NCBI GenBank assembly: GCA_964527265.1
Contig: CAZGOM010000074.1
Location: forward strand, 1-25,935
Direction of reading: 5' to 3'
Origin: CAZGOM01 sp964527265
GTDB lineage: Bacteria; Planctomycetota; Phycisphaerae; Phycisphaerales; Phycisphaeraceae
Length of the DNA: 25,935 bases
Made by a program: the position numbers and the translations under genes. The stretch's first letter is position 1, and each line of letters starts with the position of its first letter. Positions 24,679-25,935 of this stretch are shown here, one piece after another. The notes below the pieces were generated by a model that searched no databases, was not told the origin of the DNA, and saw only the letters and a list, made by a program, of their open reading frames with translations.

Positions 24679-24846
24679 CGCAAAAACTCCGTGGTTACCG
24701 CAACATCAAAGCTGAAGATATGACCCCTATAACCATAATCCACGGACCCGCGCTTGTCACGCGCTTGTCACGCGCCAATGTAGGGTGCCCTCATCTCCAA
24801 AACAGTTTTCCTCCTTTCACACGGTGTAGTCTAAATTCTGGGGTGC

Positions 24847-24882
24847 CACGGCTTGAGCCCAAGTCGTGTAGCTCAAGCCGTG
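24847..24882. repeat. Hairpin with 11-bp perfect arms
   Basis: CACGGCTTGAG (24847-24857) and CTCAAGCCGTG (24872-24882) pair perfectly around a 14-nt loop. Nearby, GCGCTTGTCAC is repeated in tandem (about 24752-24773). Confidence 0.85.
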
Positions 24883-24973
24883 TCTTGTACGCGCTTTGGC
24901 TGCTTCCAAAACCCTTCCTGCCCGGAATTTGGACGACACCCGTCCCTCCGCGGGCGAAGCCCACCACAGCGCT

Positions 24974-25025
24974 CACATCACCCAACCAACCCACTCGCCC
25001 CCATCCGCCAAACCACCCGTTAGTA
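24974..25025. repeat. 50-bp degenerate repeat, copy 1
   Basis: The pattern CATCACCC-(N)-ACCCACTC-(N)-CCCATCC-(N)-ACCCGTTAG is shared with 25543-25598 and 25826-25884. Confidence 0.55.
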
Positions 25026-25064
25026 CAACGCTACACTCTTGATCCCGGAGGGATCGCAGCCATT

Positions 25065-25376
25065 GAGCATTTGTCATAAATAATCTCCGCATTTCTGTCC
25101 CCCTCCCCATCAGGGCTGATCTTTCCCCACATTTTGCCAATAAGCCTGCAAATGCCCCAGCCGTGTTAGCGCGCGGCGCAAGCCAGCGTGTTCGGGGGCG
25201 GGCGAAGCCCGAATCTCTCCAAGACGCCCCCGCACACCTCTCACCAACATGAAACCCATTTGCGCCTCCCCTTTACATCCTCGATTCGTAAATGTGGGGA
25301 AAGATCACCCCTCAGGGGGAGGATTGGGGTGAGGCGGTGAGGTTCTCGTGATGGCGGTTATTTATGGCAAATGCTC
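25065..25376. repeat. Large imperfect inverted repeat (312 bp)
   Basis: The outer arms GAGCATTTGTCATAAATAA (25065-25083) and TTATTTATGGCAAATGCTC (25358-25376) match at 18 of 19 positions. The inner arms GATCTTTCCCCACATTT (25118-25134) and AAATGTGGGGAAAGATC (25290-25306) are perfect over 17 bp. C- and G-rich stretches (CCCCCTCCCC / GGGGGAGGATTGGGG) also pair. No ORF is evident inside. It looks like a foldback or MITE-type element or a large structured RNA. Confidence 0.8.
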
Positions 25377-25542
25377 TAGCCGGGGATTGAGCGTGTATGT
25401 CACGCGATACCCCCGGTAAATAAACAAGAGAATGCTCTTGCACGCGCCTGCTTCCATGCCAATGACTCTGTAAAAATCCATTCATAGCGTTGTATCATTA
25501 GCCCGAAATGCCAATGAGGGATCGGGCACCTCACGATTCTCT

Positions 25543-25598
25543 CCATCACCACCCACAAAAACCCATTCATCACCAAACACCTAATCACGTGTTAGCCG
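25543..25598. repeat. 50-bp degenerate repeat, copy 2
   Basis: It begins CCATCACCACCCAC and ends GTGTTAGCCGG. It is diverged relative to copies 1 and 3, with the same order of conserved blocks. Confidence 0.55.
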
Positions 25599-25618
25599 GA
25601 AGCGCCAGCGACGACTCC

Positions 25619-25651
25619 TGCCGGTTTGGCGGTACCCCGCAAAAACCGGCA
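25619..25651. repeat. Hairpin TGCCGGTT / AACCGGCA
   Basis: Perfect 8-bp arms (25619-25626, 25644-25651) close a 17-nt loop. The hairpin lies just after degenerate repeat copy 2. Confidence 0.75.
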
Positions 25652-25727
25652 TCCCCTTAGGCGAACAACAACCATCCCACCCCCATCCCCGCCCCACGCC
25701 AAGCCCGGAGGGCGACCCGATGCCTAG

Positions 25728-25763
25728 CCGTAGGTGAAGCGTGTACTCACGCGCAACCTACGG
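25728..25763. repeat. Hairpin CCGTAGGT / ACCTACGG
   Basis: Perfect 8-bp outer arms (25728-25735, 25756-25763) enclose a second small stem, GCGTG / CACGC, giving a long stem-loop. Confidence 0.8.
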
Positions 25764-25791
25764 TATGAGCAAATTCGATTGCTCTTCATTT

Positions 25792-25820
25792 CTTTCTGCG
25801 ACCTCGAAGGTCGCAGAAAG
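25792..25820. repeat. Strong hairpin with 13-bp stem
   Basis: CTTTCTGCGACCT and AGGTCGCAGAAAG form a perfect 13-bp stem around the loop CGA. There is no T run after it on either strand, so it is not an obvious terminator. Confidence 0.85.
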
Positions 25821-25825
25821 ACCTC

Positions 25826-25884
25826 CCCATCACCACCCTTAAGAAACCCACTCCCCCCCCATCCCCCAGACACCCGTTAGCCCA
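25826..25884. repeat. 50-bp degenerate repeat, copy 3
   Basis: It begins CCCATCACCACCCTT and ends CACCCGTTAGCCC. It follows directly after the 13-bp hairpin, as copy 2 follows a region of short hairpins. Confidence 0.55.
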
Positions 25885-25935
25885 ACTTCCGCACTGAACC
25901 GTGTGAAAAATATTTTTGCGACTCAAAATCGGCCC

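Larger units (their letters stand above)
24679..25935. other. Gene-poor, repeat-rich noncoding region
   Basis: No frame here has the codon bias of the neighbouring genes. The longest open frame (24720-25079) runs through hairpins and direct repeats and looks spurious. The region holds many perfect hairpins, a 300-bp inverted structure and three diverged 50-bp repeats, listed separately. Confidence 0.75.

Noticed and set aside
24720..25079. 119-codon plus-strand frame
   Set aside because: It runs through a perfect hairpin and repeat units, lacks a ribosome site and resembles no protein family.
24974..25884. CRISPR array from repeated 50-bp C-rich units
   Set aside because: Only three strongly diverged copies at irregular, long distances, with no constant spacer length and no cas genes.
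25585..25890. Integron attC sites suggested by GTTAGCC next to hairpins
   Set aside because: The GTTRRRY core is not met (C at the sixth base), the paired RYYYAAC boxes are not in the right positions, and no integrase or cassette ORF is present.

Overview
The window most likely comes from a planctomycete, possibly class Phycisphaerae. The basis is high GC with C-ending codons, several prepilin-type proteins with a C-terminal H-x(9-11)-DG motif, PhyH and AraC-family genes beside unusual glycoside-hydrolase-like genes, and noncoding DNA rich in palindromic repeats. This is inference from gene style, not from a phylogenetic marker.

Left part (1-1510), minus strand: the 5' part of dps, truncated by the window edge, and infC for IF-3. 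infC has a good promoter, a perfect downstream terminator, a probable AUC start codon and a 65-residue Pro/Ala-rich tail. Next comes a plus-strand three-gene operon (1721-5430) that I cannot match to a known system. It encodes a signal-less protein whose C-terminal half resembles GH56 hyaluronidases, a degenerate response-regulator receiver joined by a repeat linker to a Roadblock/LC7-like domain, and a second small Roadblock-like protein translationally coupled to it.

Middle part (5743-15884): a carbohydrate or accessory-metabolism region. Two large cytoplasmic glycoside-hydrolase-like genes converge and overlap by 52 bp. They are followed on the minus strand by a phytanoyl-CoA-dioxygenase-family gene and two AraC regulators. 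Two tandem paralogous prepilin-type genes then run on the plus strand. Between these genes sit copies of a roughly 200-bp MITE-like element with CAGGGCAATCGCAT terminal inverted repeats.

Right-centre (16279-22680): a fatty acid biosynthesis cluster, rpmF-plsX-fabH-fabD-(unknown)-fabG-acpP-fabF. It has recognisable promoters before rpmF and acpP and a strong terminator after fabF. PlsX and FabH prime phospholipid and fatty acid synthesis, FabD loads malonate on the AcpP carrier, and FabF and FabG elongate and reduce. A 111-residue protein of unknown function lies inside the cluster.

Right end: a lower-GC Imm26-type immunity gene that looks acquired, a small lipoprotein, a third prepilin-type gene on the minus strand, and about 1.25 kb (24679-25935) without a credible gene but full of hairpins and repeats.
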